Assembly: GCA_029931535.1 (NCBI GenBank)
Contig: JAQPZY010001670.1
Span: 1,798,001 to 1,862,000 of the forward strand
Origin: Margaritifera margaritifera
Taxonomy: Eukaryota > Mollusca > Bivalvia > Unionida > Margaritiferidae
Length of the DNA stretch: 64,000 nucleotides
Direction of reading: 5' to 3'
The stretch's first letter is position 1; every line of letters begins with the position of its first letter. Under the pieces are notes generated by a model. That model had not been told where the DNA came from and did no database searches. It saw only the letters and a program-made list of their open reading frames with translations. The translations under genes were made by a program, and so were the position numbers. Below, in pieces: positions 59,391 to 64,000 of the stretch.

Positions 59391-60464
59391 CCAGATAATT
59401 CAGGTTAGGGTCCATTGACGCGACAACCGCTCATTTTACCATAAAAAAGAGCAAGGCGATCAGGGTGCATAATCTCAGAATGACTGCCTTGGGGATTGAT
59501 AGACTAGAGCTTGGTAGATGCACTTTTCCACACTTTTACAGGTGAAATAGAATAAATCCATCTATAATAAGTAAATGGGATAAATACATGAGATCAATAT
59601 TTACTATCTGACAATTTATCTTGAAGTAATAATAGTTATCCAACAAAAGAATCTATGATGAATGACACATTTTCAATTTTTAATCCTTTTTTTTTTTTGT
59701 TGGAATTTTTTGAATTTATCGTAAGCAAATAAGATATCCCATGCATGTTGAAAATTTTGTTTTTCTATCATTGGTTTAAAAAAAAGAGTTTCAGATATTT
59801 GAATTTCCGTTACAATTCTGATAATAAATATACATTATGTGAGCATGTACGTTTTCTTTCTCTTCAGATGTAGATGTATTCCATGTTGAATATTTGCTAA
59901 TTAATGTCCTGTTCCATGTAATCTATTATCATGTGTGCTTCTTAAATCCATAAAACGGTGATCTATAAGCAAGTTATTAATGCTAATATTGCTAATTTTA
60001 GTGAATTGTTGTTACTCATTGAAGAAATATTTCGTGGCTTCTGTAAATTGTTGGTTCGTTTTTTCTATCTCTGTGAATTTATATTTGGTAATCCTTCCAC
60101 AGTAATCGTTCTTTGTTCATTGCTGAATTAAAATGCAGGATCAGCCTCTGTGCTTTTTCTACATTATAGACTTCGTTAAAACAGGACGTGAGTCATTCTA
60201 TGGACCCCCCGCACCCCCTCCCCACCAACCCCCCCCCAAAAAAAACAAAAAAAAAAAAACATAAACAGCCTTATAGCAAATAAAACAAGCCTTGAACTCA
60301 AATGCTGGTCAACATCCTGTTCACAAGTAACCGTTTTTTAAAAGTACAAATAAGTGCAACCTTACTATAATGGACAAAGTTAAGCACACATTATAGATTC
60401 AATATACATTACACTTGTACTTATATTACGATATAGTTCACAGTTATCAATAGATTGTGTTATA
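59391..60464. other. No gene recognised
   Basis: AT-rich spacer with a C run and A run near 60,205-60,260. Confidence 0.5.
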
Positions 60465-60985
60465 GTATGGGCCCGTTCCATTCTGAATCGTACACAACCT
60501 TCGGTCTTCAAAAGTATTTACCTGGGCCAGTTACTATCTAACTGAGGATTATTTAATCTCTTTATACCTTACAAAATTTCAAGCCAAACCTTGATCCATC
60601 TACGCATACTTTTTTAATTTGGAAAAATAAAGTTGTTAACGGCGAGTGCAATGTTAAAGAAAATGCTATTTATAGTACAAGCATAGCCTAATACACGTGG
60701 TAAGGTGCATGGTTACGACGCGGATCCTAGCACAGGTAAAACTGAAAGTCGGTACATTTATACGGTATAAAACGTGCACAATACCATCCGCTATAAACAG
60801 TAAAATTAAAATAAAGGCTACGAAACTACAGTGAAAAAAATATCTGAATCATAAAATGTAATGTAAGTAGAATATAGAAATCATATTTTTGTCAATTATA
60901 TGCCACACATTCCAAAATAACGAAGTCTGAATAAAAATAGCATTATAATATTTTTGTAAAACTCATAATTAAGTACCTTTAAAAT
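60465..60985 (+). repeat. Repeat G, copy 1
   Basis: Direct repeat of 63,385-63,925. Shared strings: AAGTATTTACCTGG, GAGGATTATT, ACTTTTTTAATTT, GGTGCATGGTTA-like, AATTAAAATAAAGG, TACGAAACTACA, AATGTAATGTAAGTAGAAT and CCACACATTCCAAAATAA. Non-coding, roughly 520 bp. Confidence 0.85.
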
Positions 60986-63384
<2,399 letters not shown>

Positions 63385-63925
63385 CTGAACTTCTTAGAAC
63401 TTGTCTGCCTCCGTTCCATTATGAATGCGACCCCACCTGTCTTAGAAAGTATTTACCTGGCACAATTACAATCTAGCAGAGGATTATTGAATCCCATTAT
63501 GCCTTTTAAATTTCGAACCAAACTTTGTTCCGTTAGCACAAACTTTTTTAATTTCGAAAAATAAAGTCGACAGCGAGTGCCTTGGTAAACATGCTATTTT
63601 CAGTAAACGGAGCAGCCTAATGTTCATCGTAAGGACTAAAGTGCATGGTTATGATGCCGATGCTCGTGCATGTACAAATAAAAGTTGGTACATCTATGCT
63701 GTATACATTGTGCAAGATAACTGCTATAACCAGTGAAATTAAAATAAAGGGTACGAAACTACACTGACAAAATTCGCTGAATCATGAAAATGTAATGTAA
63801 GTAGAATTTAGACTTTATCGTTTTTTTTTGTTACATGCCACACATTCCAAAATAATGCATTCTGAATAAAAAATGGCTTTTTAATATTTTTGTAGAATTC
63901 ATAATTAAGTATCATTTAAAATGTC
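63385..63925 (+). repeat. Repeat G, copy 2
   Basis: Second copy of repeat G, about 2.9 kb downstream of the first in the same orientation. Confidence 0.85.
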
Positions 63926-64000
63926 AGTGACATCCTGAAAAGTTGCATCATTGGTTGATCGGTACATTATTGTGTATTAATATCATAAACACTGACTCCA

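Overview
The window is AT-rich animal nuclear DNA, most likely from a marine invertebrate. A mollusc is my guess, from the mix of DIRS, CFDP2-type LINE, Polinton and tRNA-SINE remains and the very long TA, GA and CT microsatellites. I see no convincing host gene. Almost everything recognisable is mobile or virus-like DNA in various stages of decay.

Layout. 1-721: LINE endonuclease pseudogene running off the left edge. 1,871-2,927: first of three copies of a dispersed repeat (family A). 4,850-6,570: GC-richer DIRS-like retrotransposon fragment (gag-like and reverse transcriptase). 6,571-7,402 and 19,235-26,915: two halves of a ~7 kb repeat unit (family S), split by a Polinton/Maverick at 7,403-19,234. 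The same S unit is present unsplit at 29,918-36,833, so the window holds its own empty-site paralogue of the Polinton insertion. Each S copy carries the 3' part of an RNase H-bearing LINE and a tRNA-derived SINE. 38,716-41,315: remains of a second Polinton-like element with a different major capsid lineage. 42,709-43,270: unrecognised ORF remains. 46,195-50,860: a duplicated E-F repeat pair, the second pair split by a 2.4 kb segment. 55,739-59,390: a third fossil gene cluster of unidentified origin, one gene of which is interrupted by a 217 bp MITE. 60,465-60,985 and 63,385-63,925: a direct repeat pair. Most of the rest is featureless.

The first Polinton is the centrepiece. Its genes all lie on the minus strand and read leftwards from the right terminal inverted repeat: acidic-tail ORF, unknown ORF, protein-primed family B DNA polymerase, packaging ATPase, coiled-coil protein, WKEYL protein, minor capsid candidate, major capsid (double jelly roll), pX-like core protein, adenain-type protease, fibre-like gene and an unknown terminal ORF. 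Together these are the replication, packaging, capsid and maturation functions of a virus-like element. The ATPase and protease frames are intact. The polymerase has lost catalytic motif A and its C-terminus, the capsid gene has several breaks, and no integrase is visible, so this copy is a fossil.
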